A stretch of 64,000 nt of DNA from Polydactylus sextarius (GCA_016801845.1 CM028917.1:2350501-2414500), one strand, 5' to 3'. Positions 1-14,040 are shown, counted from the stretch's first letter. Notes: a model not told the origin generated them from the letters alone. A program made the numbers and translations.

Positions 1-60
1 AACTGAGCTCCCAACAACTGGAAATAAACACAGCATGATGCACTCAGCAGAGAATTTATA

Positions 61-62
<2 letters not shown>

Positions 63-100
<38 letters not shown>
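63..100 (+). repeat. (GT)n microsatellite
   Basis: Nineteen perfect GT units. Confidence 0.95.
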
Positions 101-101
<1 letters not shown>

Positions 102-783
102 ATTCATTCTCACCGCCTCTGTTTATGGTGCACAACTCAAGGTTGGGTGGTAAAGAAACCCTCAATGGGATGTTTTTTTTCTTACTGCGCAATGTAGAAG
201 AGGACCATGACCTACAGGATCCCTGGTTCAGACCTGGTAAGGTGAGCTGCTTCATACGTGTGTGATCACTAGAGTCCTTGAATCCTTGAAAACAAATGAA
301 GTAAACATCCAATATCCCAACATCCAAGACAAAATGTCAGCTTCATTATTTTGCCTGAGGTGGTCAGAGAGAATATGAGTATAAGCCAATCAGAGGCAGG
401 ATGAATGGTGGTAACAACTAACAACGAACAGTATCATTCATATCATTTCCATTATAGTGGTCATATGTGTATTATCAAAACGGCCTCCAAATCATTCAAC
501 AGCGTGGAAAAATGCTGTTTAAAAATACAGTTTTAATGCTGTTTGTAGTTGATAAGACAACATTTAGTGATCATTGTAGAGATGAGTTTGCCCTGCAAGC
601 TTCTTGTAAATATATTCTTGATATAATATATATTTAGCCAGTAGGTGAAATACTCCATCATGATGTTCTGAGTCTGCCCAGAGGGATTTGGTGGTAATTT
701 TGCTAAAGCTAGAAAGTGACTGTTGGAACTACATAGGAACATTTGGACATTTGAACATTTGTTGTATTAATGCTATCACATTA

Positions 784-788
<5 letters not shown>

Positions 789-817
<29 letters not shown>
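789..817 (+). repeat. (AT)n microsatellite
   Basis: About 14 AT units. Confidence 0.95.
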
Positions 818-821
<4 letters not shown>

Positions 822-3800
822 ACCTTATATTTATAAAAAGATATGTTTTAACATAATACAGATATGTGCTTTAGAGGCTTGGAGAAAGTAATAAGCATAA
901 TTTCAAGACCATCGATAAACACCCCGTCACATCAGTGTATCATCTGAATACAGATGTGTTGAGCTCTCGCTATTCCCTGACGACTGAATAAAAGGAGATG
1001 AGCAGTGTCCATCGAACAACCCTGTCAAAAGAGACATTCAGATTGTTCTGCGGTTTTTGCCAATCAAAGCCTCAGGGATTCAAAGGAGAGTCTCATTTTT
1101 CTTTTCTCTCCTTCGTTGGAAAATCATAAATAAGTCAAAGTCATTGACATGCAGAGGAATAAACCACTCAGAGGTGAGGAGCAGGACGATGGACAGAAAT
1201 GACTGTGAACGCAGAGTCAGCTTCACAGAGATCGTCATGACGATGGTGTCGTCTCTCAGACATTTATGAGCGACAGAAATGCTCGTCTCTTGATGTTGGC
1301 TCTCAACAAGGGGATATTTTATGGGAATACATTATTTCGGCCGTTGGAAATCTTATGAGCTGAAGGGGGAGAAAACCCAGACGAACGGAGAGCAGCAGGT
1401 TTTACTGAATCTTGGCTGAAGAGAATAGAGATAAAACTGCACCACTTCAGATCTCATCGTGTGTCAAATTTCTATTGAGCATAATATCCAAACATAACTT
1501 CAAATATGAAACCATGTTTTATGTAACTCATGTTATATACTGATCATCCAGAACACACCTGACTAATATTATATGGATTATACGAAGCCTGGACTCCACA
1601 AGAACATGAATGAAACGTGATGATTAACTGTAAATGCTTCACCATCCCAATACAAATTTGTATCCGTATCTGTCCCCACCCCTCAACTCCACACATGCAC
1701 CTATTGATATTTGCACAAAATTTGTATCAAATGATGTGTCCTCCAGTTTTGCTTGTAAGTAGATATACAATAAATCTCACACTTCGTCATCCCTCCACCA
1801 TCTTATCCTCTGTGTTTCTGGTGCTGGGTGATGACATCAGTGTTCAAACTCATGAGTTTTGGCAAAAAACTCTATGAACTCTGATCTGTCTGTTCCCACT
1901 TGCAAAGTTACAATGCAGATATGATAGAACCACACATAAAAATGAAATCAAATGAATTGGATATGCACGTTCACACAGTCACAATCTTTCTTCATAAACT
2001 CCAGTCCTACTCTGTAAATGTAACATGTATGTTTGTTTTTTTCCCCTTCTATATATGGACACTAGTTTATTCATTTCAGTCAGTTTATTTTAAACTGTCC
2101 CTGGGAGATAAAGTGACGTCCTGAGATCTCTGGTCTGATCTGCGCAGAACTTTTCAACGAAGCGTCTCTTATTACTCTGAGCTTTCACCCGGCTGTTACA
2201 CTGCACCACACAGCATCATATCTACTGTAAAGGCTCCCAGTGTGTGTCCACGAGGCAGAGCAAGATCCATTTTCAACAGAAAGAGACTCTACAGACTGGT
2301 GCCGTGTCGGATACTCTGTAGTAGCCTTTGTACACAGTATGTGAACGTCTGTAGGGTAATAATGTCCCAAATCAAACACTGCTGCAGCGCACTCCATGGA
2401 AATGATGATCACAACATGTGACCAAGGCTGCCGCCTACTACCAGCTGCTTTGCCCTCTTAACTTAACTATTATAAAATTTACATCCTCGTGAGTTCCTCC
2501 CCCTGTCAGTGGATTTTTGAATCATGTCACCATCTTCATCGTCAGCATTCTCCCACCTCAGCCTCCATTTGTTTCAATTTTGACAGTACATCAGCTTCAG
2601 CTATATAACCAAGATGGTGACCGAGATGCCATAAATGTTTTATTCTTTACTGTTTTGAGTGACACCACATGGGTCAATGTAAAAGCATTTATGTACTCAT
2701 GAAGACCTCCTATAAGACCTCACCTACCTTATTAACATATCCAGGAGACAGTGATAGAGCTAACTGTTATATTCATCTATCCATAAAATAAAGGAGCCAA
2801 CAGTGGGAGTTAAGGTCACAAGGAGGTTTTGTTTTCATGGTTAAAGCTTCTCAATATGCAGTTTGGAAGAACAGAAATTAGTTTTTATTCAAATTACAGA
2901 TGGAGAATCCCCTGGTCATCCATTTTCAATCTATGTTAATTTGAAAAAGATCAAGATTCATGTAAATAGGAAATAATGTGCTGAAATGAATGGTTACCAT
3001 GGTTATTCTGGATATATGTCGCTACCTGCGTCAGTGTGGAGCAGTGGGACTTTAATGGCGTGTTGTGACGTCAGCCTTTTAATTTCAATTTAATTTTTTA
3101 AATGTGTTACAGTAAGTATGACAGTGGCCTCCATGTTCTCACATGAATATTGACACATGCTGAGAACTGCATTGATCTCTCTCCTGCAGCTTAGTGCTCG
3201 TTCCGTTCAGCATTAGTCACTGCCACCTTCTCCTCAGGCGACGGTGCAGAGATCAGCTTCACATTTAGTTAACATGCACCAGCCCTATTCTAAGAGTTAT
3301 TAAGAGAAATTTCAAAAGGAAACTGGATGAATAATAGAACAAATGCAACTTATTGTATTTTACACGAACACAGATGCTGCTGTCACTGGAACACTTTGTC
3401 ACACAGCTCACGGCGTGTTGCTACATGTAAGCGTGTCTTTCCTTCATCCAATACAAACAAAGGTTTTTCAGTTCAAACAAGCATGTTGCATCTCGAAAGC
3501 CTTTCCAAAAGTCATTTACACTACAGGAGTGAATGCAGAGGGATGTGATCACTCCTTGTTTTTGTGGATTGTGTCTTTTTGCATTTCCACTTTTTTTTTC
3601 CCCACTGGGGAAATACAGCACCAAGAATATCTAAAAAGATCATTTTACAGGAAAGTCTATGTCTATATGATGCAGTGAATTGTAGAAATGCATTTCTCAG
3701 ACAAGATGTGTGGAAATATGTTACAATCTTATTGAAAACCTTGTCTTTGTATCAGTTTATTCAGTCAAATGAACTGATGGAGTCTTTAGCTGCGGACAAA

Positions 3801-4419
3801 ACAAAACAGGTTTTGACTAATAATAACAAGTAGTAACAAGAAACTTAATCAGAACAAAATGGCCTAAACCAGGGTTAAATTTCTTCTACTTATGGTGACA
3901 ATCATTACACTGGAAGAAGCAGTTAAAAGACTATACTGTGACTGATACCGTTACACCACCTCCACCAGCCTGGACTGTTGATACAAGGCAGCTTTCATTC
4001 ATGGATTCATGCCATTGGCACCAAACTGTGACCACACCATCTGTCACCTCAGCACAAATCCAGCATCGTCAGACCAGGCCACGTCTGCCTACAGCCTCAA
4101 GATCCCAACGTGGTCTGTGCTGTCGTAGCTCATCCACCTCAGAGGTTTGATGTCCTGCTCTTTCTAAGATGCTTCTCTGCTCTCTGCAGATGTAAATAGC
4201 AATTATGTGAGTTATCAGAGCCTTCCTGTCTGTTGCTCACCTGATCTGTTTTTTTTTTTTTTTCTTTGAGTCTAAATGAGACTGTTACGAGTGGAAATCC
4301 CAGGAGATCAGAAGTTTCAGAAACACTGAAAGCAGCCCATCTGCATCCAGCAGAGATCATGTTTTTTACTCCAGTTCACTTATGTTTGAAGTGAACATTA
4401 ACTCATATCTGCAGGAAGA

Positions 4420-5270
4420 TTTGCATTGTACTTCTGCCACATGGCTAACTGGATGATTGCATATATTTTTTGGTGTATAGTCCTTAAATCTCTCATCTGT
4501 GTGTTGGACCTGAAAATTTACCAGAGATTGAAACCACAGCTTCAAAACTTCAGAGCAATCTTCCAGCACCCGCAGACATTTGTATGAGGTTGACGTTTCT
4601 AGGAGCATTGAAGTCTTTCATCTGGGTGCTGGTCTTTTGAATTGAGTGAACCTAATAAAGGGTGAAACACACATCTTCAAAATTTCCAAATGATCCTCTA
4701 ACACCCTGAGCTGCAAAAGACATGACTACTAATCTCTGAGTGCTCTCTGTAGGTGTTGGGGTCAGTCCACAGGTTCTTTACTTTAAATTTTTAAGCCCAA
4801 GCTTGCAAAACAAGAAATGGTCCTCTCAATGAACTGAGCCATTTGTTTGGACATAGGTGCTTCATTCCTTCCCTTTGGATGCTTAGCTTCAAAAGAATTA
4901 GTGTGCATCGCAACAATTGAACTCTTCACCTTAAAACTTCTCAACAGAGGCCTGACTCCTCGAACCATTTGAGCTCTGTTTCTCAGCACTTTTTGTGACC
5001 AGCCTTTGAAAGTCTGTCTTCAAAATTCCCTAAGTTAACCAAAGATTGAAGCCATAACCTCAACATTTCAAAAATCAGTCCTCTAACAGCCTGAGTCACT
5101 TGGGCAGATACTCATGAGCTGCATTTCTTAGAACCTCTGAGCCTCCAGTTCGAGTCTTGGACTTCAAAATTCACAGAGCCTCATAAAAATTGAATCTAAA
5201 GATTTCTCAACAGTTCTTCTAATACACTGAGCTATTTAGTGAAAGACCCTCCCAATCACCAAGTAGGTGC
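4420..5270 (-). repeat. Decayed tandem array of tRNA-like units, period about 130 bp
   Basis: Five to six diverged units recur at about 4,527, 4,660, 4,785, 4,915, 5,045 and 5,187, anchored on GATTGAA-like text on the plus strand. Read on the minus strand, most units show an A-box-like start (TAGCTCAGTGTATTAGA, TGACTCAGGCTGTTAGAG, TGGCTCAGTTCATTGAGAG). About 40 bases later comes a B-box-like GNNTTCAATC. The similarity to tRNA promoters is by eye. None can be an intact tRNA, because the acceptor stems do not pair. Confidence 0.5.
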
Positions 5271-5680
5271 TTATAAAGTAGAAACCTACGGGGGGTATTG
5301 TTCTAATATTACTCAGCAGAATAAAAGTGTAACATTATTATGTAAAATGCTGGCGTGCCACTGAATTGAGGTGAGCTAGCATCACGTGGCTAGCTCACTT
5401 GGCATAAGCTTCACAGTTGCTGCTAAACACTAGATAGTTCACAGATAAGAAGTGAGGGGATTTCTGTTTCTGACTGATTCTTTATTCTGCTTGCATTGAC
5501 CATACGGATGCCACCTTGTGGTGTGTTTCAGCTTTGCAGGAAAACTGATCCTAACCTCTTAGCCCTCAAACAGCATTTTAAAATTGCATGTTTGATCATT
5601 TTGGTCCCCAAAAAACTGTCAGACTCCTGTTCTTAGGTCCCTGAAAGTGACATAAAACAAAACTGCATACACGCGTTGGC

Positions 5681-5720
5681 TAGGGTAGGGTCTGCAGGCG
5701 TAGGGTAGGGTCTGCAGGAG
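5681..5720 (+). repeat. 20-bp direct duplication with TAGGG motifs
   Basis: Two adjacent 20-base copies, TAGGGTAGGGTCTGCAGG plus CG or AG, differ at one base. Each holds two TAGGG units, reminiscent of but not equal to the TTAGGG telomere repeat. Confidence 0.85.
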
Positions 5721-7655
5721 AACATGTCTACGATTCAGCTCTGTATCTCCAGCTGGCAGCCTGACAGCAGCATCTGCAAGAAATCTGAACGCTGCAGTTG
5801 ACGACACTCTGCTCTGAACTGTCTTGGGAGCAGATGGTTTACCAATTCAAAGTAAAAGTGAGCAAAATAGAAAATCATGCATCAGAGAAGCGAAACACAA
5901 ACAAACCACTGAATGATCAAAGTATCACTGGCCTTTGGATCCCCTTTTCCTCTCCTCAAAAATGTATGAAAGGAAGATGGTGCTGGTGAAATTTATACAC
6001 ACTGCATTCTGGGAATTACTCTTGGAACAGGAACTGTGTGTAGTGAGCAAATGTTTTATTCTCTTTTAGAGATGGTGATGGTGGGAATATTGTAATTCAA
6101 GCTATCTAGAGAGACATACTTCAGCTTTTTTCTTCATGCTGTAAAGTGTAGTGGAGAGGGGTAATGGAGCAGCTATTGAAGAATAAAATCCATACAGACA
6201 TTGCAGGGGGTTTTATGGGCTAAGACAACAAGCCTCTCAGATGTAAAAAACACACAAATGAGCCAAACTTAAGTGCTGAGTTTGTTTTCATGGACACAGT
6301 TTCGAAAATGAAGAGTGTAATTTATGGGAACATTCAACCTGAAGTGGACGAGTTTATCCGAGCGGATCAATGTTCAAAGGCCTAAACACAAACGACAGCA
6401 GCGCCTCACTCGTGCAAAACATTTCTGCTGCTCTGAATCTCCAGGCGGAACTGAAATGATGAATTCATTTCATCTTTCCTCAATTTAACATCTGAGTAAT
6501 GAGTTTACAAAATCAGTCGGATCTAATATGATGCATCTCTCATGGCGACGTACAGTAGAGTGGAGATTTTTTTTTTTTCCATCGCAAATTGAGTTTTTTC
6601 TCCGACAAGCTGCCAAAGCGAGTATACGCAGACAAGAGAAGACACTCGCCTCAGAGATACTCTCTTATTTGACATTTCACCTTGTGTTTTTTTTTTTTTT
6701 TTGAGTCCTGTGAAAGCTCCCAAGTTTATCAGTCAGGTACCAACAAGAACAGCCAAAGTCCTTTCTCATAAAGGTCAACCATCCATGAAAAAAGGTGCAA
6801 ACTTTCTGCATTATTCATCTTCACTGTTATCCTGGAAACTCAAGGCAGGAAATCAATTCCACACGCATGGCACCTCCGTCCATATTTATGCCTCAGTGTC
6901 TTTGTCTACGTTTGCTCCCTAATTAGAGGATAATCAATGATTTTACAGGAGTGGAGCACAGACAGAGCTGGAGTGAAAGTTTTCAGAGGTGGTGAAGTTT
7001 CTTTTGATTCATCGTAGAGTTTCTGCTACAAGGTGAAGGTCAGTGTTAAAATGCCTGAGCAGCTCCTCAGTAAAATAGGACTAAGTGGTGCTTGTGCTTG
7101 AGACGTCTTTCAGCTTTGTGGTTTGAACATTGTGTTTTCTGAATGTTTCTCTTTTTGTTTTTTTACTCACATTTATCCACCGTGCAGCTCTAACCTCCCC
7201 TCAGTGCTCGCGCAACCCTGTCGCCACAGAAGAGCATCAATATTTGTTACTGGGATTCAATTTCACTGTAACATTTTTTATTATTTTACAAATCTTATTT
7301 TATGCAACATCTGCTGTTAGGAGGGTTGATACAATTTTTATTAAACCAACTAAAGGAAATATCATGATTGCAGTTGCATAATTCATGTTTATAGTTATCA
7401 TAACAATATGTACAATTATTCATTCACTGGTCACTGGACAGTTTCCCAATTTTTTCATTTTTGATGTATTTGTTATATCTCCAGTTGTCATTTATTTCAT
7501 AGCCTCTGTTTAATGTGTTGCCAGTGTTAATCTGGGCCTTTTTACCTTTGCACTGCTATAACAGTGTCATTTCTCCACCATGGGACTCAATTTGAATTTG
7601 AATTAAAGGGTCAATTCAACTATATCTTACAAAAATTCCCTCTCTGGTATCTAGT

Positions 7656-7658
<3 letters not shown>

Positions 7659-7687
<29 letters not shown>
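7659..7687 (+). repeat. (TA)n microsatellite
   Basis: About 14 TA units. Confidence 0.95.
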
Positions 7688-7689
<2 letters not shown>

Positions 7690-8998
7690 CAAATTATTTT
7701 TAATCACATTTTGTTTGGGACACACATTACATTACATTACATCAGTGCTTCTTTATTAACTGCGCCTCATAGATATTTTAACATCTCCAGGGTCAACAGA
7801 ACATCAGCTCTATTTTTTTCTTTGCTGTATCTTGTGACTATTTGCAGCTGAACTGACCCATTTTCCTCACATCGATCATTAACATGCATTAAACTTTAAT
7901 CTGATCTGTCTCTAATTTAAGAGACCTTTGACAAATCACCTGCTCTTTGCCACGTAGGCATCACCACGTCCTCTCGAGACGTATAAAATTCAGCTTTTTG
8001 AAAACCTAGCCTTCTCCATAGCAACCGGTCGGCCCCGAAAGGAGAAGCCAGTCAGCCAATGGTGTTGAGGTGAGCGTCTTTTGGCCCCTTGTGTGTGGCA
8101 TTTTAAAAGGAGCCTGTCGTTTCAGCGGAACGGGAGACGGATGGCGGTGAGAGAGCACTTCGCTGTGCCCCATGGCAAATGGAGGACTGATGTACAGAGC
8201 AGCGCCAGCTCCCTGTTTTTACCTTGGGATGTCCTTGAGAAGACTGTTGATGTCATTTTACACCCACACATCTTCAATCGCCTTTAGCTCTCATTCAGTC
8301 AGAGCTGGATGAACACAATGAACCCACACATGGAGAAGAGAGTGAAAAGACACCGTTGTCAAGATGTTTGAAACCAGGAATACAAACATTCAGAGCACTG
8401 CGTCGTTTCATGACCCTGAAAACAATCATCTGTCAATACTTAAGTGAATCCAATATAATAGATATAATCATATGTAGCTGTGTAGCAAAACTATTTTTGA
8501 TCATAACAATTTTGATTCTGCAGAAAATTTGGTTACAGCTATAAGATGATTTTAACTAAAAATTTAACGAGGCAGAAGTCTGAGCTTTCTCACTGCTTAT
8601 TTTCAACATTCAAGAGATTTAAAGATTTATTAAAATCACATACATAATTGTTCACAGTGCAGACTGAGGCTGAAGTTGTGGGAGAATCATAAAATAGAAA
8701 TGTATGAACCTAAAAGGCAGTAGAGACATCACAAAAAATGCAAAATAAAGGGCAGAGAGAAAACAGAGCAAGAAGAATATGTGGTGCTGATGCACCTGCA
8801 CGACCAATCAGGACTCAGTCTCACTTGTCAATGATATCGCATTTATTATTTGAAACCAGACTGATCAGAATACAAATTCTAGGTCTTGACCGAAAAACCA
8901 CCGTGATTAAAATACATAAGTAAATAAATGAATAAAAACCTTGAAAATTAATTTGACTCACATCCCATCTGCTAACATGCAGTCTGTACTGCAACCAG

Positions 8999-9010
8999 CC
9001 ACCAGGGGGC
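8999..9010 (+). promoter_or_regulatory. CTCF-like motif CCACCAGGGGGC
   Basis: Matches the central CTCF consensus. Binding is unproven. Confidence 0.35.
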
Positions 9011-9589
9011 ATCTACGGTTTTCACTAGCTCTTCTTTATACATGACAGAAAATTGCACAATTCAAGAAATATGTTCAGCTATGGGCTCCTGAGATGCTTG
9101 TACTGATTTTTATTTACATAAAAACATTTCTTGAAGAAAGTATTTCTTTTCAAGAAATTATCACTGCCCAGTTGACTCTGACTCAGCTACTTCAGATACT
9201 ATGACCTGGATGAATGAGAACCTCTACAGATATAAAAATATTCTTTAATAATAAATAGAAATACAGTCAACGAAGCTACCTGATTACAGCTACTGTACAG
9301 GTTGAACACAATATGTGAAGCTGCAGAACAAAACATCAGAAATTGTCTGCAATTGCAACTGCAACTGAAATTGTTTAAAATGAATTTCATCAGGCACTGC
9401 ACTCCAATCAATCAAGTCTGGGTTAAAGTCACTAGATCACTCTCTGCTTTTATGCCACATGCCAGCATCCCCCTCTCTCTCCATACTAGGAGATAAAACC
9501 AGTCTAAATATTGAACAATAAGATACTGCAAGTAGCGCTAACTATCGTCAAGAAAACTATCCTCATGAGCTTTTTGCTTTTCATCCTCT

Positions 9590-10229
9590 CTTTTATCTCT
9601 CCCCCTCGTCATCTCGCACCACTCTGCCTTGGATCCTGGAATGGCTTGGGTGGCTGGATCCTGTCCAGTTGCTGGGTGGGCTGGGGCTCGTGACTTCCTG
9701 CTCTGCCCTCTTTCTCCCCCCTTTCAATGGTACTGCATGACATGTCTTACTTCTTTTAATGTATTTCACATTAGCGCACATCTCAATAATATCCACTTAA
9801 CTAAGTAGGGCAAGTGTGGCACAGTTGTAATTACCCAAACAGGTATTACGGTGCAAACCTCACTTCTTTTAATGCAATACACTACGTAGAGTCATACATC
9901 TATTCCTAGGATTTAGTGCAGCACGTATGCTGCATGGCATTTCAGCCTGCATTGCCTGCCTCTTTTAACATATACTTATTAGAAGCGGCTCACATCTGAT
10001 ACATATCCATTCATATATAGGTTAAGTATGGCATGTGGTGTGGGCGACTAGTGTTAGGGTGCACCAAGGAGGCGAGGGAATGGGTGGTCTTGGGCCCTGC
10101 TCTGCACGGTGTTTCCCCCTCTGGTGTCCCATTGTAGCCTCTATGGTCGGTGTTGGGCACCTTGGATCCTGAGGATCCCACTTTTATTAGCCTATCAATG
10201 TGTTGACTTAGTATTTTACTCAATTAATA

Positions 10230-10281
<52 letters not shown>

Positions 10282-10400
10282 TATTACTATTATGTTTATT
10301 ATGACTATTACTATTTGACCCTATTTGATCCAGCTTACATCTCCTTGTCTCCGTGTCTGTTTCCATCACTTTACCAGTTGGCAAATAAAAAAAAAAAAGA
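9590..10400. repeat. Probable interspersed repeat with internal subrepeats
   Basis: Three diverged copies of a CTTCTTTTAATG-type phrase begin near 9,750, 9,862 and 9,958. Text such as CAATAATATCCACTTAACT and TTTACCAGTTGGC looks familiar from fish LINE or LTR ends. A (TA)25 run lies inside, and an A12 run near 10,387 may be a tail. The family is uncertain. Confidence 0.35.
10231..10280 (+). repeat. (TA)n microsatellite
   Basis: Twenty-five perfect TA units. Confidence 0.95.
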
Positions 10401-10742
10401 TATCATCTGCAACTCAGTGTCACATTGGCGGTGGACTTTCAGAGGAAAATGACCTCAACTCAAGTCTGCATCGATGTAGCAGCAGTTGACAGTCAGAGCT
10501 GCCTGTATTTATTTTTTCTAAAGAGCCTCAGAACATCTCCAGCCTGGTTCTGTAGACATTTGAGATTGATCACTCAGTGGTGGCGGCGTCTTTACGCTGT
10601 GGTGAGCTGGGGCAGCAGGTTGAGGCCAGCAGAGCTCTGCAAGAAGCTGCTTCTATTCTGGGGGAAGAACTGGAGTCTGTGGTGGAGATGTTGGAGAGAA
10701 GGACTCTGAGGCAACTTCTCTATATTAAGATCAACACCTCTC

Positions 10743-10754
10743 GCCCCCTGTTGG
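10743..10754 (-). promoter_or_regulatory. CTCF-like motif
   Basis: GCCCCCTGTTGG, the reverse complement of CCAACAGGGGGC. It is one step from consensus. Confidence 0.3.
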
Positions 10755-13499
10755 CCACATGGAGTTACATCAGAGCAACATGAGCCGCAGACTGAACATG
10801 GCAGTAAAAAAAAGTGTCTCCTGAGTCCTCGTTCAGTAAGATACAAAACTTCACAGTATCAGCAGCTGACACTGTGTCTGTGCTGTGGTTTTAACATGTT
10901 GCTCCAATGAAGCTGCCTTGTTTTCTTTTTGTGGTTCACAGAATGAAGGAAAGTTGATGGGACATTAAGCAGTTGCTGCTGATCAGTGAATGGTTTCAGC
11001 AACATGTTGCTTCTACAGATCAGCTTTATGTTGTGTTTTTTTTTAACCATCCCCTGGATGTTGATATTTCAGAGCCATGGATTCTCACTCAGAGTCAGAT
11101 GAAATTTCCTGGTACTTGCAGCATGTCTCCTTGTTGCACAATTACAATAAAAGCTTTCTTATTATTCTAATTCTTAAAGGATCAATGAGGCAGGATCAAC
11201 ACAAAAAAACCTCCACCCCTGAACTATTGTCTCTTTTAAAAGCTTTAAAAGCACTGAGAGTTGAGCTGAACACCAGCGTTACCTCTACGCTCCTACACTT
11301 CCACCACCTCCTCCTCTTGCTCTGACAGCTCACTTGATGAAGTTAACCTGCGAATCTTGGTAATAAATCAAGGCACCTTGGTTGTCCAGTTGATAACGGC
11401 TCATACTCAGCAATTATCCGCTGAATCAGATTGGTCACCGCAAGTCTAGGGAGCCATAAATCTGCAGCAGCCTCTGATCCCTCAGATATATCCGAGGGAA
11501 ATGAGCACAGTGAGGAAGCTGCTGACTGTCACTTTTTTTTTTTTTCCTTCAGGAGAGAGTGAGCAGAGTTTAGAGAGAATGGGAAATTTATGCTGAATAA
11601 AAATCCATGTGAAATGTTGGATTTCAGGGTCGCCTCCCTAAAAGTGAACGGATTACAGAAGCAGCTCATTTTATGTCATCAGCCACAGAGAGAGGAATTA
11701 GTTTCCATACTGATGAGCTCCACGAAATTCCTCTTAACACCTTCACTGGCCTTAATTGAAACCAATTCCACCTTGTTGCTGCTCACAACAGTCAATTGGT
11801 CTCATTTACACGGGCAACAACAATGGTGCTAAAGGTGTGAACTCAGGCTAATCATCATTTTCCTCTGAAACCCAATGTGTTTTGCTTCAAAATCACAGCA
11901 AAGGTTCAGCCTCCCTCAGCCACACACCTACATCTGACTCATAACCTTCATTTGAATCCAGCTCACGCTTCTTTAAGTACCAGTCCTCCGTCGATAGACT
12001 GGAGTTGTTTTCTGTGACTCGGTGACAAAGCGCTCCCGGGACCCACCTCCCCCATTCCACCACTGCATGGTTCAGCAGCGCAGCTACATGATAAATGATT
12101 TATTTTCCTCAACATTCAACTTTGCCCAAGCAGTTTCCACTCATAACACTGTGTGATTTATGTGGGAGCGTTCGCTCCTCAAAGTTTAGGTTTTCTTTAA
12201 TGCTCTGCTGCTCGGACTGCACCGGTGCTGCAACATAAATCCACAACTTCAGCCGAAACAGTGAATGCATCGCTGCTCATAAATAATACAACGTCTCCTA
12301 CAGGTCAAACTAACACGAGCTGCACCTTCACTTCTGCATCCCTCAGGAAAATCAGTGTGATTATTAGGTCGTCAGACTGGATCAGACTGTGAGCTCCATC
12401 ATTTTGACGCATCCACACACACGGGATGATTAGTTACATTTGGAAAATTTAGAAAATGGCACAGTGATGTATTTTGAGAGGATTAGCTGCATCTGCTATT
12501 TTGATTCCTTAAAGCACCAACAAGGTTTTAATTCAATAAACACTGAAGAAGCAGAATAAGAAGAAAGAACGAAAAGGTGACGAACGAGAAAATTTAGTAG
12601 AAGGTTCATTCCAACTATACTGAGGATTTATTTTTTTAAGCTATTTTTTTCTTAATTTTGTCACTTTACAAAAAACACGTTGTCACATGGACCTTTGACC
12701 TTTTATAACTAGATTCTGATTTCTAATCAGTCCCAGTGAAGGTTTGAAGGGATTGCCTAATGGTCTTTATGTAATATCTCAGAAGGACAACCTGAAAACA
12801 CAAAGCATAGAAAAGATAAGAAATAATAAAGATTATTTTACAGTTACAGCTCATAACTCAGCTCACAGGGCTGATTATTAATCGTCTCTCTTCCTCTTAG
12901 CATTACAACAGATTACACATCAATAAGCCGCTGATACTGAGTATCAGTGAACAGTTCACTGCATATGGATCAACGCGACTGTGATGCTTCGTCTGCTGAA
13001 CATAAAGTTTTATAAACACTACTTCTCTGTTTAGTTTTAAAGCCATATTGTGTAAGAATTACTCCCATCTGAGATCGTGGTGAGATGATATTATATAACG
13101 CAACCAGCTGAATAGTATCTGTAGCCTGTCTACACATTTCCTTCTACAGTGACCGAGAAGTATCAACAAGATGTCGTCTTCCTGTTTGGGTAAAACACAT
13201 TTACTCACTTATTTTTCAGTGATACAAACATTTTTAACATTTAATGTGAAAAACTAGTGAGTAGTCCACTAGCTTGATGCTAACACACAGTGGGAAAACG
13301 TAGCGTCATTTCTGTCTCTACATGGTCGCGTGTTTACATTTCTCCTGCTGAAAAAAATTGTCGCAAAAATATATCAGAAGCCCAGAAAGATACACTGCTG
13401 TGACAAAATAGCAATGACAAAAGTTTTTCGCTACTGTGAAGTGTGGTGTCACACTAGATATTTTTTTGTTTTTTTATTTTGACGTATCAAATATTTTTA

Positions 13500-14040
13500 T
13501 ACTGTAAAGCTGCAAATAACAAATAACAATATTTTTTTTTTTAAAAGTACAGAAGTATTGTGGTGTTCCGGTATCATTACGTTTTTAAGTCTTTCATTGT
13601 CATTTATTAATGGAAACTTGTAGTCGAAGTTAGATTCATAGTGCACAGCATGTGAGCAGTGTGTGTGTGTGTAATTCACACCGGGCATGTCTGTGTGGAT
13701 GGAGCATCAGCTGTGTGTCAGCCCAGCTTTTAAATGCACGCGACCCAATGTAGCCCCGTCTTTTCAAAAGTGCGAATAGTCCTGTGCATGTCCTAGACTC
13801 GTGGTGTGAGTGGTATCAGAGCGGTCTTTGGATAAAAACCTGCACCGCGCTCTGACTATATTTCACACGCTCCACTCACATACTGTGGTCTGGGTGCAGG
13901 TTGGAATGAGCAAATTCAGCGACAAGGAGAAAATCAGACCCGGCCTTTATTTGAGACCAGCATTTGTGTCAAATGTGTTGCTGCCCGTGGCTAATAAAAA
14001 GATCTTTTGCTACTTGGCTATTATTTGCAGCTTTACAGTA
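13500..14040. mobile_element. Inverted-repeat element flanked by TA dinucleotides
   Basis: The left end TACTGTAAAGCTGCAAATAA (13500-13519) is perfectly repeated in inverse orientation at 14021-14040. TA lies immediately outside both ends (13498-13499 and 14041-14042). This pattern fits a 541-bp non-autonomous Tc1/mariner-like insertion. The interior has no transposase frame. Confidence 0.6.

Larger units (their letters stand above)
1..4400. other. Noncoding DNA with microsatellites and a repeat fragment
   Basis: No recognisable exon. It contains a (TG)n run at 63-100 and a (TA)n run at 789-817. The segment 3,970-4,360 has phrases (for example GTGGAAATCCCAGGAGATCA near 4,290) that I associate with a high-copy fish interspersed repeat. 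A T15 run splits it near 4,255. Confidence 0.5.
5271..13499. other. Noncoding DNA, no gene recognised
   Basis: Contains a duplicated 20-bp unit at 5,681-5,720, (TA)n at 7,659-7,687 and 10,231-10,280, and a probable repeat at 9,590-10,400. The block at 7,960-8,240 is GC-richer and reads like unique sequence, possibly a conserved noncoding element. Short open frames show no familiar protein. Confidence 0.5.

Noticed and set aside
5681..5720. Interstitial telomere repeat
   Set aside because: The units are TAGGGTAGGG within a 20-bp duplication, not TTAGGG arrays.
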